Assembly: GCA_015680685.1 (NCBI GenBank)
Contig: MNCI01034978.1
Coordinates: 117,979 to 181,978 of the forward strand
Direction: 5' to 3'
From: Gnetum montanum
Lineage: Eukaryota; Streptophyta; Gnetopsida; Gnetales; Gnetaceae
DNA: 64,000 nucleotides
Shown: positions 1 through 11,779 of the stretch, piece by piece
How the letters are laid out: every line of letters begins with the position of its first letter
Numbering within the stretch: position 1 is the stretch's first letter
Position numbers and translations under genes: made by a program
The notes under the pieces: model-generated
Told to the model about the DNA's origin: nothing
The model's input: only the letters and a program-made list of their open reading frames with translations
The model's database searches: none

Positions 1-529
1 CATCTTGGACTTCATGAGGCTACTTCTAGGATTACCAAGTGTATGTCATTGGGTATGCCAAAAAATACACTACTGGGTTACCAAGTACCTACACTTAAAA
101 CTCATGATTAAGGTGTACGCATCCAGCTTAATAACAAGAACAATAACTAGCAATAAATGGAAACATTTAACTAAGAAATTAGTTAATAATTAAAAATTCA
201 AAATAAATAATAATCTAAGTAAATATTGCAATGATGGGAGTAATCTCGATCTTCATTGCTAGTCATGTAACATGTCTAGGTACGTCACACTCGAACAAAG
301 GTGCCATACGATTACAAACATCACACTGTGAGCATGCATTGGGAATGTCAAACTCTAAGGAAAAGAAACTGAAAACTAAAACTATCTACTACTTCCTCCC
401 CTTCAACTAGGTGCCCAAGTGCTATATTTATAGGCTAACATAGAAGAGCTGACATCAAATATTCAACGTCACTTCTTGGCTTTGACGTTGTGCATCCAAT
501 GTTGAGGCCCAACAAATGATGACTCATCA
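1..529 (-). mobile_element. Partial LTR of the palindrome (Athila/Tat-like) family, cut by the window edge
   Basis: The first 529 bases align by eye with the LTRs of elements 1 and 2. They share the run of 'gg(g/a)tt/ctaccaag' phrases, the block ending in 'aatctcgatcttcattgc', a reversed TATA-like sequence near 425-435 and the terminal 'ctcatca' at 523-529. Orientation is minus, as in elements 1 and 2. It is more diverged than those LTRs and has lost the GATATC array. Whether it is a solo LTR or the end of a full element cannot be told, because the left part lies outside the window. It directly abuts a Tat-type LTR fragment and probably inserted into it. Confidence 0.7.
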
Positions 530-1235
530 TCTTCTATAGCTTTCAGTTTCAATGTCTAGTATCATCTCCTTTGTCAATTCTAACTTAGCTCTTTTGGTTA
601 AATCAACTCTTCGACATCTACTGTCAATCTTGCTTTTGATGTCATATGTCAATTTTCACAATAGTCACCTACACATTAATTCTCCTATCTAGAATCTTTT
701 AGAAAATTCTATGGATCCTAATGCATTGTTTCTTCACAATGTACAAGGGATTTTCAACCATAAATAGGAGGATAATCCTAAGTAGAAAGGGATTGGTATC
801 TATTAGCATTTGGTTGGATTTTCAAATGGTTAGCTTCTAGCACTTTTGGCTATCTCTACTACTTAATGCAATTAGCTTTCTTTGCAACTTAGGAAATTTT
901 AGAAAACCCCCTTCCAAAGACTCTGCCTTTTGCAAAATAATTATTCTACTACTAGAGATATTAGCCTTTCTAATTTCTGTCTTCCTTTTCCCTATTGATG
1001 CATTTGTATCTCCTTTGTGTTGTCCCCTTGACACACAAAGAGTTACTCAAAATTAGGTTAATACACCAATCTGATTCATCCCTTTTTCTTAGTTAGTTTT
1101 GCATCTGCAAATATTCTTATCATATCTACGTTAGGTACATGCATTGAAGAAAGAAATAGATAATACAACTCCTCATCAAATACTTATGATCTATGGTACA
1201 CTCCTAGAATACTCACAACAAGTGCCAATTTCTCT
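530..1235 (+). repeat. LTR fragment of the Tat-lineage gypsy family
   Basis: This stretch matches the LTR copies at about 10330-11060 and about 34400-34640. Shared blocks include 'ctaacttagctcttttgg', 'ctcctatctagaa', 'gatcctaatgcattgtt', a TATA-like 'cataaatagg' near 760, and 'ctttctaatttct'. The match stops near 1235, where the other copies continue, so the fragment is truncated. It is the remnant of a second Tat insertion, separate from the element at 10-35 kb. Confidence 0.75.
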
Positions 1236-2456
1236 AATGAAAGGCCTTGATGCCTATTTATAACCATTTCAGAATCTTTTGGGGCCCAAAATACAAATTT
1301 ATGGCCCGTTATTCCAAACACAAGAGATCTCTTGGATGTGTGCAAGATGTTGCAACCAAGAGCCACATTGAATAAAAGTAGACATCTTTGAGGAGATATC
1401 TTCCATAAGTTGTAGATGTCTTGCTTTAGTTGTAGATACACAAGAGATGTCCAGCTTCTACAGGAGACATCTGTCTTTAGCAAGAGATGTCTATTTCCAG
1501 GAAGAGACGTCTTAACTAATGGGAAATTGCCTTCCTAGGTAGCAACTCCAATACCAAGACATATTTCTTGGGGGTTCCAATCAACCAAATACAACTCAAA
1601 TAATCTTTTCTTATTGCACACAATTGTAGAAATAGGAAAATAATACCAAAACATGACATACATAAAACTTCAAGGAACACACACAACCACAATTTATTGA
1701 GGATGATACATGGGTTGGTTGATATCCTCCTCAAATATACTTCAACATATTGTTGCTTTATATGCATGATCTCCTTGTCCTTTGGAATTTTCTTTCTTAT
1801 GCATTCCAATACCAAGGCACAAACATAGAAACCAGAAATTCAACTTGGAGCAAATACGTTAACAATATGAATGAAATATTTTTAGCATTACTCATTATGA
1901 ATGAAATATTATTTAGCTTTATGGATAGACTCCTTTAACCATTATAGATGGAATATTATTTAGTGTTACTGATGTGTAATTGGTAGTTTTCTTGTCCATA
2001 AAAATTATATTTGAGTTCACTACTTAATCCTTAAAAGTAATAAGATTAAAAAGTTATATATGGCATGGAATAGGTGATACTATAACGAAACTAGGAATGG
2101 TGGTTATAATAGCTGAATCTATAAGATTAAAATCTAAGAATTGAAAATGCACAATTAAATGTTTATTAGTTTGGGACTCTAATCCTAAGTATAGAAACTT
2201 ATTAAATAGTGAAGACATTTGCATTAAAAGTTATTCTAAGAACACAACAACCAAGGCCACATGCTTAAACAATAAGTCAAATATCCTTTTAAACTCCACA
2301 TCCCCATCCCTGTCGAAACAGTACTTTGTTTCACTTATTCTCCTTATTAGGAGGACATCTAAGTGATTTAGACAAATTTAGTTAAGTAAAGTCGGGCATG
2401 TTTTATGAAAAAAAATGATACATTGCTGACTCTTAAAAGATTACTTTTGTCTCAAA
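1236..2456. other. Gene-free stretch with a cluster of inverted 8-mers
   Basis: No convincing coding region is seen; open frames on both strands lack recognisable domains. Between about 1380 and 1511 there are six copies of AGATGTCT, its reverse complement AGACATCT, or near variants, in mixed orientation. They lie next to a reversed TATA-like sequence near 1255. The stretch could be the U3 part of an unidentified LTR. The rest, to 2456, is unassigned AT-rich DNA. Confidence 0.5.
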
Positions 2457-4336
2457 TCAAAGACAAGTAACCAAACAAACATGTAGACCATATGGAAGTC
2501 CATAAGGCAGCATTGCTTTAGCAATCTTTGTAAAAGTTTGTCCATGTAATATCAGTAGGTAACCTCCTCTTCCTTGATCACTTACCAAAGAAACCACAAT
2601 CTCTGACCATAAGACATTTTTATTAGAGAGATTCAATTTCATGTAGAAAGACAAGAAAACCTATGATGAACTAAATAACAATGTCAAGTTTCATACCATC
2701 ATCTTCAACTTCTTGTCGTGGTCTTCCAATAAATAATGACTTAGATGGGGTGCATTTAGAGTCATGTCATTTATTGGCTCTCTTGTCCTCCAAGTCAATC
2801 TAGGCAACATGTATCAATTCATTGAACATTTAATTGAATTTAAATAATTTATTGAATTACTAGGGAAGAAAAATCATGATTATGTACCTTGAAAAGTGCA
2901 TTTGGAAAGTTGCATGGTCTATGTGCTCCACAAGCATATGCATATCTATATCTCTTGCCCACATAACTAGGGTTTATGGTAGCCATATCAAGTCCTCTTC
3001 CATGTTCTTCAAGATGTAATCCCTATTAATTATCCTCTTGGCCTACCATCTAAAGGGATTCTAAACCTAGCAAGTTTTTAAACAAATTGGATATAAATAA
3101 GCATGGGGAGCCTTTGTAAAAATGTGGGTACTCAAATAAATGATTGATGTAACTGTAAAGAATTATATGCATTCTTTCCCTAAAAAGCACTATCCCTCTA
3201 AACTAACAACAACCCTTGTATCTCCTACTTTATTTGCCCTTTTATTCATACTACTTTTGTCTTACAACTAGCTAGTTTTATTTTAGTGGTTATATCTTTT
3301 AAAGAATTATCCTTTTTCCTGTTTCTTTTTCCCTACAATTAGCTATTTTTTCTAAAACTCACCATTAATGCTATTTATTCTCTCTCTAACCCTTGAGAAA
3401 TCAAGTGCAACTGATGATGAATCTAGAATTATTCGAAATGTCTTGCAAAGAAAAAATATGCATGCTATGAATGATATAATAAAGAATGATAATCGATTGC
3501 AAATGTGTCAAATGAAGTCTAAGCATTGAAATAAAAAAAGGTCCTAACCTAGAGGCTTAATACTCATTGGGCCAACCCAAGGTCATTTGGTTAATTGTTG
3601 GATAAAGAAGATACTGCATATAGACAACATGACAGATATATGTATATCATGACATGATTAGGCATTTCATATGAATAAATAGAAATTTCAAAGATGATTC
3701 ATAAACCATCAAGGGACCACGATAATTATGCTGTTAGAAGTAGAATTAAAGTTCCTAGTTTCCAACAGTCATGGAACATTATATTGGTTATTGATTATAA
3801 TTCAAAAGCTAAAATATCATGTAAGCTTGTTATTATAAGGCATATATTGTTGTGATATAAAAATTCAATGCAGAGAAGGCTTGAAAGACTTTTTCTTAAT
3901 ACCTTGCATCAGGAAGAGTGTCCTGACCTTGAAGCTTTCTAAGGCTTTCTAGTCTTAGTATGGCAAGTATTGATGTATCAGCGTAGTCCTCACCGCCATC
4001 AACCACTACAGATATGGTTCTTCCATCCTCATCTTTCTCCTCATAAGCATTGATGAATGAAATGTGTTCACCACATTTCATTTAGGTAAAGAGGAAAGAA
4101 TTCAAAGCAATAGGAAGCTTAATTACAGTTTTAAATAGGAAGAGTTGAAACCCAGTTTACAACAGCAGTAAAATAGGCAATAGTAAAAGGCAACCCCAAA
4201 TAGATTGAATACGGTTTAGCTGATTACGGGGTTCAAAGCATTACCAAGTTGCCTGATGTTTTGCAAAGTGTGAATAACGGCTTTTGATTGTAGCTGCCAC
4301 TCAAACTTATAAAGAGCAGTTGGCTGAGCTCTCAGA

Positions 4337-4364
4337 AGATTCATGGCAGAAGATTCATGGCAGA
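4337..4364. repeat. CCD8: 14-bp tandem duplication inside CCD8 exon
   Basis: The unit 'agaagattcatggc' occurs twice head to tail. On the minus strand it repeats the codons for the conserved AMNLL segment and shifts the reading frame, so downstream codons (ALYKFEW) are read in another frame. This is one of the clear inactivating lesions of the pseudogene. Confidence 0.85.
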
Positions 4365-4720
4365 GTATCGGAATGGCATCTCGGGAATCAAAATATAATT
4401 CTCTGTGATCGCAAAGGAGTGAACCCATCCAGGAGCAGGGCCGCCTCTGCACCTGACCTACATATTGGAAATGCAAACATGGTCATAGAAGGTCAATCCA
4501 AAAATGATTTCGACTTACTACCAGAAAAAGTGATTCAGAAAAGTTTTTATGACTTACTCAACCCAGAAATGTATTCTTGTTGGACCCAGGAAGCATCTTG
4601 ACAGCAGTGTAGCCAGGACTTATGAGATCAGGTATGAGAGTTATGAACTCCTCATCAGATACAATTGGATGGGCACAATGGAGGAGTCCCTGCATGATTC
4701 CTTATTGCAGTTATTCTTTC

Positions 4721-4840
4721 TTGGTCTCAATTTCTCTAGTTGATAATTAAAACCTTACATGTCCATGAATGGAGTTGTACTTGGTCTCAATTTCTCTAGT
4801 TAATAATTAAAACCTTACATATCCATGAATAGAGTTGTAC
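4721..4840. repeat. 60-bp tandem duplication in a CCD8 intron
   Basis: Two adjacent 60-bp units, 4721-4780 and 4781-4840, differ at three positions, all G in the first copy and A in the second. The unit carries the GTAC donor side of the intron after the 4952-4841 exon, so the donor context is duplicated. Confidence 0.9.
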
Positions 4841-5859
4841 CGGGAGATCATCCAAGAAGTTGAATCTGCCTATTGTTTCAAGAGTCCAGGGATCAATTTC
4901 ATATGAACCTTTCACAGTCTCTGTCAGGAAGATTACTCCTCCATCCCACATCCTGGTTCAGAAAGAGAAAACATTCAACAGAAAAAATGCAAAGTCGTCG
5001 GGAAATTTTTAAACAGTTATGCCACAAAGTACTTCTAACAGACCATATAAACAACTAAAGTTCTGAAGCTTTGAACTGCAATTGAAAATATCTACAAACT
5101 GACTGAACATTCAATTCAAACCTTTATTTATACTCTAGCTAGATATTTTCCTAATTAGCCTATTAAAAACATAAACGGGATGTATACCCATTTGATGGCT
5201 CCAGTGTTGGCATTGTCTGTAAGAGAATCACCGGTGAAGAGACCAGTGAACTCCAACAAATTTTGCAAGAAACTGGAGCTGCAAGCCCGTGGTGCCTCTG
5301 AGAATTCACGGAAGCAGGCTCTGTTGTGCTTTTTGGCAGATTTATAAGCATCGGACTTGTCTGTGTATCAAAAACACTCTTCCTCCCTCAAATCGAATGC
5401 CCACAGTGGTTGAGTATCTTCAAGCCCAAATTCAAATAATAGCATTTACCAGTTTAAATATAATTTTTTATTTTAGAAAAAAAACCAACATTGTTTTGGT
5501 TGCTTCTGTACCCGTCAAACAAATGTCTGAATTGATTATTACCCACATAAAAAAGTCTAGGTCCATTCCTGAGATAGATTCCTTTCTGTTCTATGCATCT
5601 GAGTACCATCAATTTAGGCATGATAGAAAAATTGAGCAAATAATACTACAACTATAAATTGAAACATCACAGAGAACAGCTAATTTCAACAATACTACAC
5701 ATATTGCTGAGCAGCCATTGTGGGATGTTGCCCGAGATGGAGGTGAGTTCTCCCTCCCAATGTTCTCTTCTAATGCTCTGTCATGCCGATGAATGGAACA
5801 TGATTTGGGTAACTGTCGTGCAGCCAAGTTGCAGAGGAAATGCCTTCATTCTTGCTCAT

Positions 5860-8800
5860 AATCAATCAATCTTCATACAACAGCAGAAACGTGAAAAACA
5901 ACAACATATATGCCATGATTATGAACTTGTTAAAATAAACTCTTAAAAGAGAACTCAGCTGAGCTGAGTGGGTTAAGTTTAAAAAAGACAAAGGCCTTTC
6001 ATGTGGGCTCCAACTTATTATTTTTCGTTGCAAGCACGATCCTGGAATTCGTCGACCATATTTAATCGCAGCCGGTGAATAGTAGCATCCATTCCAAAAA
6101 TTTATGCGAACGAGTTGTTTCTCCTTCTCTGTTTTTAGTTTTTATTTTCACTACATACTAGCAGCAGCGGTTGATATTGTTAGCAGCAGCAGTTGATATT
6201 GTTACCCTTAAAAATCTCCTTTATTTTAGGTTTGTAATCTCTCCTATCCAAACCTAAAAGTTGAAAATGTGCAAAACACTTTTTGTTTTTCAATTATTAA
6301 TTTTTAAATGAAAATAATAATTACTTTTATTCAATTATTAATTTTTAACTGAAATTACTAGATTCCAATAACTTCTAAAATGTCAAAGATGACATGAAAG
6401 ACATGAACTAAGAGTAAATAATTAACATTATCTAAAAACTTAAGTTGATGTAAAATTGAAGTGTACATTAACACCATCATTTAAAAACTTTAAAATGATG
6501 TAAAATTTGATGTTTGTTTTCTTCCTTAGAAATTCCAATCATGCAATGTGAATCTTTTAATTTAAAGTTTAAAGATGTTACCTTGTGAACTCTTAAATAA
6601 GTTTGGAATATTCAAAGATTTTATGAAACAAGATGTGTAGGAGAAATGTAATACAAAAATGTGCATTTTACTATTAGGCACCAAGGAGTTCTAAAAATTA
6701 AATTTGGATTTAAAGGATCGAGAGTAGACTCAATAGGTTACTATGTCTCAATGACTACAAAACCTACAAACACAACAAAAGGTCACATAAGTTAGTCTAA
6801 AGGTTAGTGACATAGCAAGTAAGTCATGGGTAAACACAAAACAGAATTGAGTACAACCCCAATAGCACAAACTAATCAATATACAATGAGACTCAATCCA
6901 ACTAGGATACTTTCCTAATAATTTAAATCCAAGTAGTTGTAACCCTTTTACTATAGAGTAGGGAAGGCACTTGTACTTAGGCCTAGACACATACATATCC
7001 TTGCAATGAAGTACACAAGAATTCAAAACTATGTAATTCTAAAAGGAGTGTGAGTTAAGTTTGAATGAAATCCAAGCATTTTTATTCCCATCCTTATTCC
7101 AAGAGGGGAGAAGCCTTCAAACCACTAGCAAAGCATACTATCATACAATTACCTTCCCATGATATTAAAGCTACAAGAAAAACATTGTAAAAAGTTTCAT
7201 TCTTTAATCTCTTGAAAATGTATTTGAAGTAAGAGGTTATGTTAAGAAATTAGTTTCTTCTCAAAAACAAAAATGTAACTTGTCTAAAACATTGTTATAG
7301 ATCATATTTTATATGTTTTTCCACCGAATCTTATAAAATTTCACATAATTACAATGTGATATAAGACATTACCTAAACCAATGTAATAATTCCTTAAATG
7401 TATGTATGTTTTCTTGTGTCCTAATGTATTTTATATGTGTTTACACATGTTTGTGTAGGTTATGTTGAGTTTCAAATATTCCAAGGTTAAGAGGTATTAA
7501 TTTGGAGGTGTTTTGGTGATGCTAAAGTTTGTGAGGTAGAGTACCAAAATGTCTCAAAAATTTTAGACATTTTAATGCCCTGTTTTGAGACATCTTACCT
7601 ATAAGTGCTTTCACATTTTGTCAAAATATCTAGGTAATTAGTAGAGGCAATTTTAGGAAAGAATGCCAAACATTCATGAATTTAAATAAGTAGGTCAAGG
7701 AAGTTGGAAAGGCATCTTGAAAGCCCAAAGAAGCTAAAGTGTCATCTTGGAAGGTAAAGAGCCAATTGGATTGGAAATTAAAAAGTCACCATTAGTAGTA
7801 AAAGATTTATCCTTGTGAGCTATAAATTGATGGTTTGGGTGAGTGTTTGATCATCATACCTTGGAGTGAGGCAAGGATAGTCACTTAAGGGTGAGAGTAG
7901 TTTGGGAAGAGGTGAAGAGAGTCTCCTAAGTGTGAGTCTTATCTTGGGTATGATCTTATATGCTTAAGTGGAGCTACACTTTAGTGAGGTTTTGAGGCAT
8001 CATTAAGGATCCATGTTACCTCTATGTCCTTGAAAGTGTTTGAGTTGAGCTTTGCTCTTCATCTTGTTGTATTTCTCCTTTGAGATTATTCTAATTAAAA
8101 AGGAATTTACACTATTCCTTTGTATTATTATTTCTCTAAGTTAATTAAGCTTAGAAGCGTATTGAATTGGGTCTTTTTAGGGTGTCAAACCTTTACTGAA
8201 TTTTCTCCCAAATAAATAGAAACATAAAAACAGATAAAAATGACCTATAGGCTTAATGTTCATCTCACTAAGTGCAATTCTAGAGTACAATTGGATACGA
8301 TCATTTCAACTGATGGTCTAATAAAAAAAAAGATGAAAATATCAAATATTGATAATCTTAAAATACATAAAACAACAAATCTAAACTAAGTATGAAAACA
8401 AAATAGAAAAAACATGTGAAATTAAATCAATCTTTTAGAATAGAGAGAAAGGAATTTTGAATACCAAAAATTTTAAATTTCTTCCAACAAGTACAAAACG
8501 TTATCCAAAATGGAACTTTATATTGAATGTTAAACATTCAAATAATATTAAATGTTAAGCTTTTATAAAACATTAAAACCTAGTTCTAAATAAATTTATT
8601 GCTAAGTGATCTCCTAGAATGGACGTTATGTTCAATATATACCTTTGCTTACTCGTACGGTAATAAAGAAATAGCCTTGTAATGGGATTCTCTTATTGTA
8701 GGTCACATGTACTTGTTATGTAGGTAGGGGTCAAGATACCAACCCTAAGTTTCCTTATCTATAAAAATAATTCATTACAAGGTTAAGTTAAACCCTTACT

Positions 8801-9200
8801 TTTGGCGTAAAGATGAACCATTAATTTAACAATGACTTATTAGCCTAGTAGTAAGGGGTATTGGAACCTTGAAGTAATGGTAATTTTGTCTGAGAGGCCA
8901 ACTACTAGCCCCATCTAAGAGAATCTTCTTTGCTAATAGTAAAATAATTTAATGATTTTATCATCATAACGGTGAGGGCCAATTACCAGTTAGTTGGACT
9001 TTATCAACATAAATAAATATTTATCAGCATGATGCTTGACTAAGAGAACTTTTTCATAGAATTATTATTTTAGTTGAGATAAAAAAACATTCGTTTTGAT
9101 ATTTTTTAAAAATGTGAAAATTAATTCTAAGTAAAATAATATGAGATTTTGTTAATTTGAAAAATACAAAAGATTCTTTCGACCAAACAATAGATATATA
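5860..9200. other. Gene-free AT-rich stretch
   Basis: No supported gene. A 22-bp motif (agcagcagc-g/a-gttgatattgtt) is tandemly doubled near 6160-6205. The stretch from about 7500 to 8180 has an LTR-like texture: a TATA-like 'ctataaattg' near 7820, then a leader-like, T-rich tail near 8060-8100. No second copy exists in the window to prove an LTR. Near 8840 a tRNA A-box-like 'ttagcctagtagtaagg' occurs without a convincing B box. Confidence 0.4.
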
Positions 9201-9204
9201 TAAT

Positions 9205-9580
9205 AAATATATAGCAAAACTAGTATAGGTACACCTCAAGATATGTAGTCCAATTAGAACTTTATAACTCAGCATTACCCACCAAAATCAAACCTATGAC
9301 TAGGCCATTGTTAGCCTAATAGTAAGACTCTTAATTTGGTAACTCCAAGTTATGGGTTTGATTTTGGTGGGTAATACTAAACTATAAAGTATCTGTCTTA
9401 AGGGTAAATATTATTAAAAAATCATTTCATGTTCTGACCCATCTTACCCTTTCCCCCTCCTTCATATGAACCCTTAAGGAAATAAAATTAAAATGATTTG
9501 GAAGCTTCAACTAATGGATTCAATTCGATTGGGTCATGCTTAGTTATAAAGTTCTAATTTGACAATATATCTTGTTCATA
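9205..9580. repeat. tRNA-derived SINE cluster with a fold-back pair
   Basis: A tRNA-like unit starts near 9301: A box 'ttagcctaatagtaagac' (9311-9328) and B box-like 'gggtttgattttggt' (about 9353). The piece at 9257-9300 is the reverse complement of the unit's second half, so the two form an inverted repeat with arms of about 42 bp around a loop of about 50 bp. A third, partial forward copy lies at about 9521-9574. The same SINE family sits in the LINE at 36458-36620, which fixes the unit's 3' extension ('...ttgaggtgtacct'). Confidence 0.65.
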
Positions 9581-10239
9581 ATAATTGATATTTTGCCAAA
9601 GGTTTTTATGGCTATATCAAATCATTTTTCTATTTTAAGTTCAAGCACAAATATGAAAAATGATGTTAGAAGTAAGACCATCATGTTTACTACCAATTAA
9701 TTTTTCTCTTTTGATTTTTCAAAGATCAATTGTAAAGTTGTACACTTGAGTACATATCCTTAAAATTAGAAAATTATCCATTTCCATGTTATTTTTAGTG
9801 CTTTCTACTATGCATGTGATGTAGGCTTTTTTTGGTTGCTTATTAACATTTTTTTTTTGGGTTCAATCCCCCACTCCCATCCCAAGATAAGTCTTTAGAT
9901 GTGCCTATATTTTAAGTGTTTTAACATGAATAAAAAAACATATGTGAATTATTGTTTTTTTCTTCTTCTTTTAAATCATTATATGAAAGACATAAGCCCA
10001 AACTATTTTCATGCTACTTAGCAAAGATTTATTTAGGCAATCCTTTAAACAAATAAGGCTCTTCTTGGTAGTTCTTTCTTAACTTGGCTTTTGTCTTATA
10101 GTAGTTGAGGTTACCCTTCACCTATGCCAGCCACTATGTCTACCTTCAATTATAGATGTTAGTTTTGCAAAGTGATGTGATTCAAAAACATGGAGGACAA
10201 TCTTTAATCAAATAACCCTTTTTATATCTACTTTGACTT
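9581..10239. other. Gene-free stretch before the Tat LTR
   Basis: No coding region supported. The phrase 'atcattatatgaaagac' plus 'taagcc' near 9976-10000 recurs at about 53950-53974, beyond the LINE 3' end, so both may be ends of the same unrecognised repeat. Confidence 0.4.
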
Positions 10240-11494
10240 TTTTTTTTAACATAAGTTAGAGTTATGGTACATCCTATGGCTTCTCAACTAAAAGCCATCT
10301 TCAGCATCCCAGATTCGATGTTCTACATCATCTTTTTAGTTTTTCTTTTATAGCTTTCAATGTTTATGTCCAACATCATCTCCTACATCGATTCTAACTT
10401 AGCTCTTTTGGATAAATTAGCTCTTTAGCATTCAATGCTAGCTTGTTCTTCGACATCCAACATTAATCTTTCTTTTAACATCCAATGCTAATTTTTACAA
10501 TAATCACCTACACATCGATTCTCCTATCTAGAACCTTCTAGAAGATTTTGTAGATCCTAATGCATTGTTCCTTTACAATGTATGAGGCATTTTCAATGTA
10601 TAAATAAGTGGATACTCCTAAATAGAAAGAGGTTGGCATCTAGTAGCATCTGCTTGGGTTTTGAAATGGTTGACTTTCTTTGGTACTCAATGCAAACTAT
10701 CTTTGCAACTTAAGTGATTTGAAAAACCCTTCTAAAGGTTCTACCTTTTGTAAAATAAAGATTTTCCTTCTAAAGATATTAGCCTTTCTAATTTCTCTCT
10801 TCCTTTTTCTTACTAATGCATTTAGATCCCCTTCATGTTGTCCTTCTAATACATGGAGAGTTGCTTAGAATCATGTCAATACAATGATCTAAGTGATCCT
10901 TTTTGCTTAGTCAACTTTTGAATCTATAAACGTTCTTGTTAATTCTACATCAGATGCATGCATAAGAGAAAGAATGAGCTAACATAGCTCCTTGTTAGAT
11001 GTTTTTGATCCCTAGTACATCTCCTAAAACATTCATATCAAGTTCCAATTTCTTTTTCTTGTAATCCAGATATGCCTATCTTAGCTTTTCTATTTCTGGT
11101 ATTATCCAGGTGTGTTTCATATTTGTTTTCAATGTTTCCCTTCTAGATCTAACTTTCTGAATCTATTTTATTTTTTCTCTATTTCTAAATGCCTTTTTTT
11201 CTAGCCACACACCACATTTATTTAATTTTGGTTCATGTTATAGATGTTTTCCCTATTTATTTTCTATTAGCTATTCCATGTGAGTTATTTTCTGCTTTTA
11301 TTCACTAGCATTTGGCAAAAATGCTTGTCTCGAGTTGTTAGATTTTTCCAATGACTTGCAAGTCTCCTTTTGATTTGAGAAAGATTAATTAAGAGATTGG
11401 TTTTCTTAGACCATTTGGTGGCCATGAGATTATCTTGATCAATTTCACATTAGGTTGTGTTAGATTTTGTATTACAATGATTTTTACCGCAACA
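10240..11494 (+). repeat. 5' LTR of the Tat element (start approximate)
   Basis: It shares long blocks with the 3' LTR (from about 34400) and with the fragment at 530-1235, for example around 'ttctacatcagatgcatgcat' and the end '...taccgcaaca' at 11494. A TATA-like 'gtataaataag' lies near 10600. The following 'tcttttaggtgccagaagg' occupies the primer-binding position. The left limit is an estimate, because no clear TG start with a matching target duplication was found. Confidence 0.6.
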
Positions 11495-11779
11495 TCTTTT
11501 AGGTGCCAGAAGGAAGACCTATGTGAAACTAACATTGTTTCTAGGACTCACTCTTTGCTTACATTTCTATACTTTTTTTTTCTATAGTTTCTATGTATCG
11601 AAAGCACGCTACATCAAAATAATGATGTCACATCAATCCTTTGTGACTTTAATGTTTTTATCAAACAAAAACTTCTTACCTTTTGTTTCAAGTGTGAACC
11701 TATTTTTAGGGATAAATTGATGCACTAGGAACAGTCCTGTGAAGTCATAATCACTTTTACAATTTTAGCTATGTCATTA

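Larger units (their letters stand above)
2457..5859 (-). pseudogene. CCD8: Carotenoid cleavage dioxygenase 8 pseudogene, about 10 exons
   Basis: CCD8 is a plastid non-haem iron dioxygenase that converts a 9-cis-apocarotenal to carlactone in strigolactone synthesis. Exon remnants, minus strand in order: about 5859-5698 (IPQWL), 5583-5510 (YLRNGP, HLFDGY), 5354-5188 (FREFSEAP, LTDNANTG), 4952-4841 (ETIGRF), 4689-4558 (AHPIV, IPDLISPGY), 4446-4245 (GWVHSF, ALYKFEW), about 4081-3903 (INAYEEK, LPDAR), 3066-2888 (RFRIPLDG, RPCNFPNA), 2799-2696 and 2602-2457 (PYGLPYGLH). Several junctions keep canonical GT/AG. Codons for all four iron-ligand histidines can be located (AHP, VHS, TFH, GLH). It is broken by a TGA in place of Arg just before a GTAAGT donor (4558-4560), a 14-bp tandem duplication (about 4337-4364), a lost T at the third His codon, and a stop plus frameshift near 3020-3040. 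Introns are retained, so it is unprocessed. The plastid transit peptide is not visible upstream. Confidence 0.87.

Noticed and set aside
2457-5859. Functional CCD8 gene or an NCED gene
   Set aside because: Stops, a 14-bp duplication and frameshifts break it. The AHPIV...IPDL and LPDAR...RFRIPLDG blocks fit CCD8 rather than NCED.
6035-6060. Linker-like EcoRI/SalI sites (gaattcgtcgac) suggesting vector DNA
   Set aside because: Only adjacent 6-mers are present, with no further vector sequence on either side. Chance is sufficient.
8839-8960. tRNA gene or SINE at an A-box-like phrase
   Set aside because: No B box at the right distance and no cloverleaf pairing could be built by eye.
9301-9370. 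Functional tRNA gene
   Set aside because: A and B boxes are present but the B box is degraded, the anticodon stem does not pair, and the unit is repeated elsewhere as a SINE.
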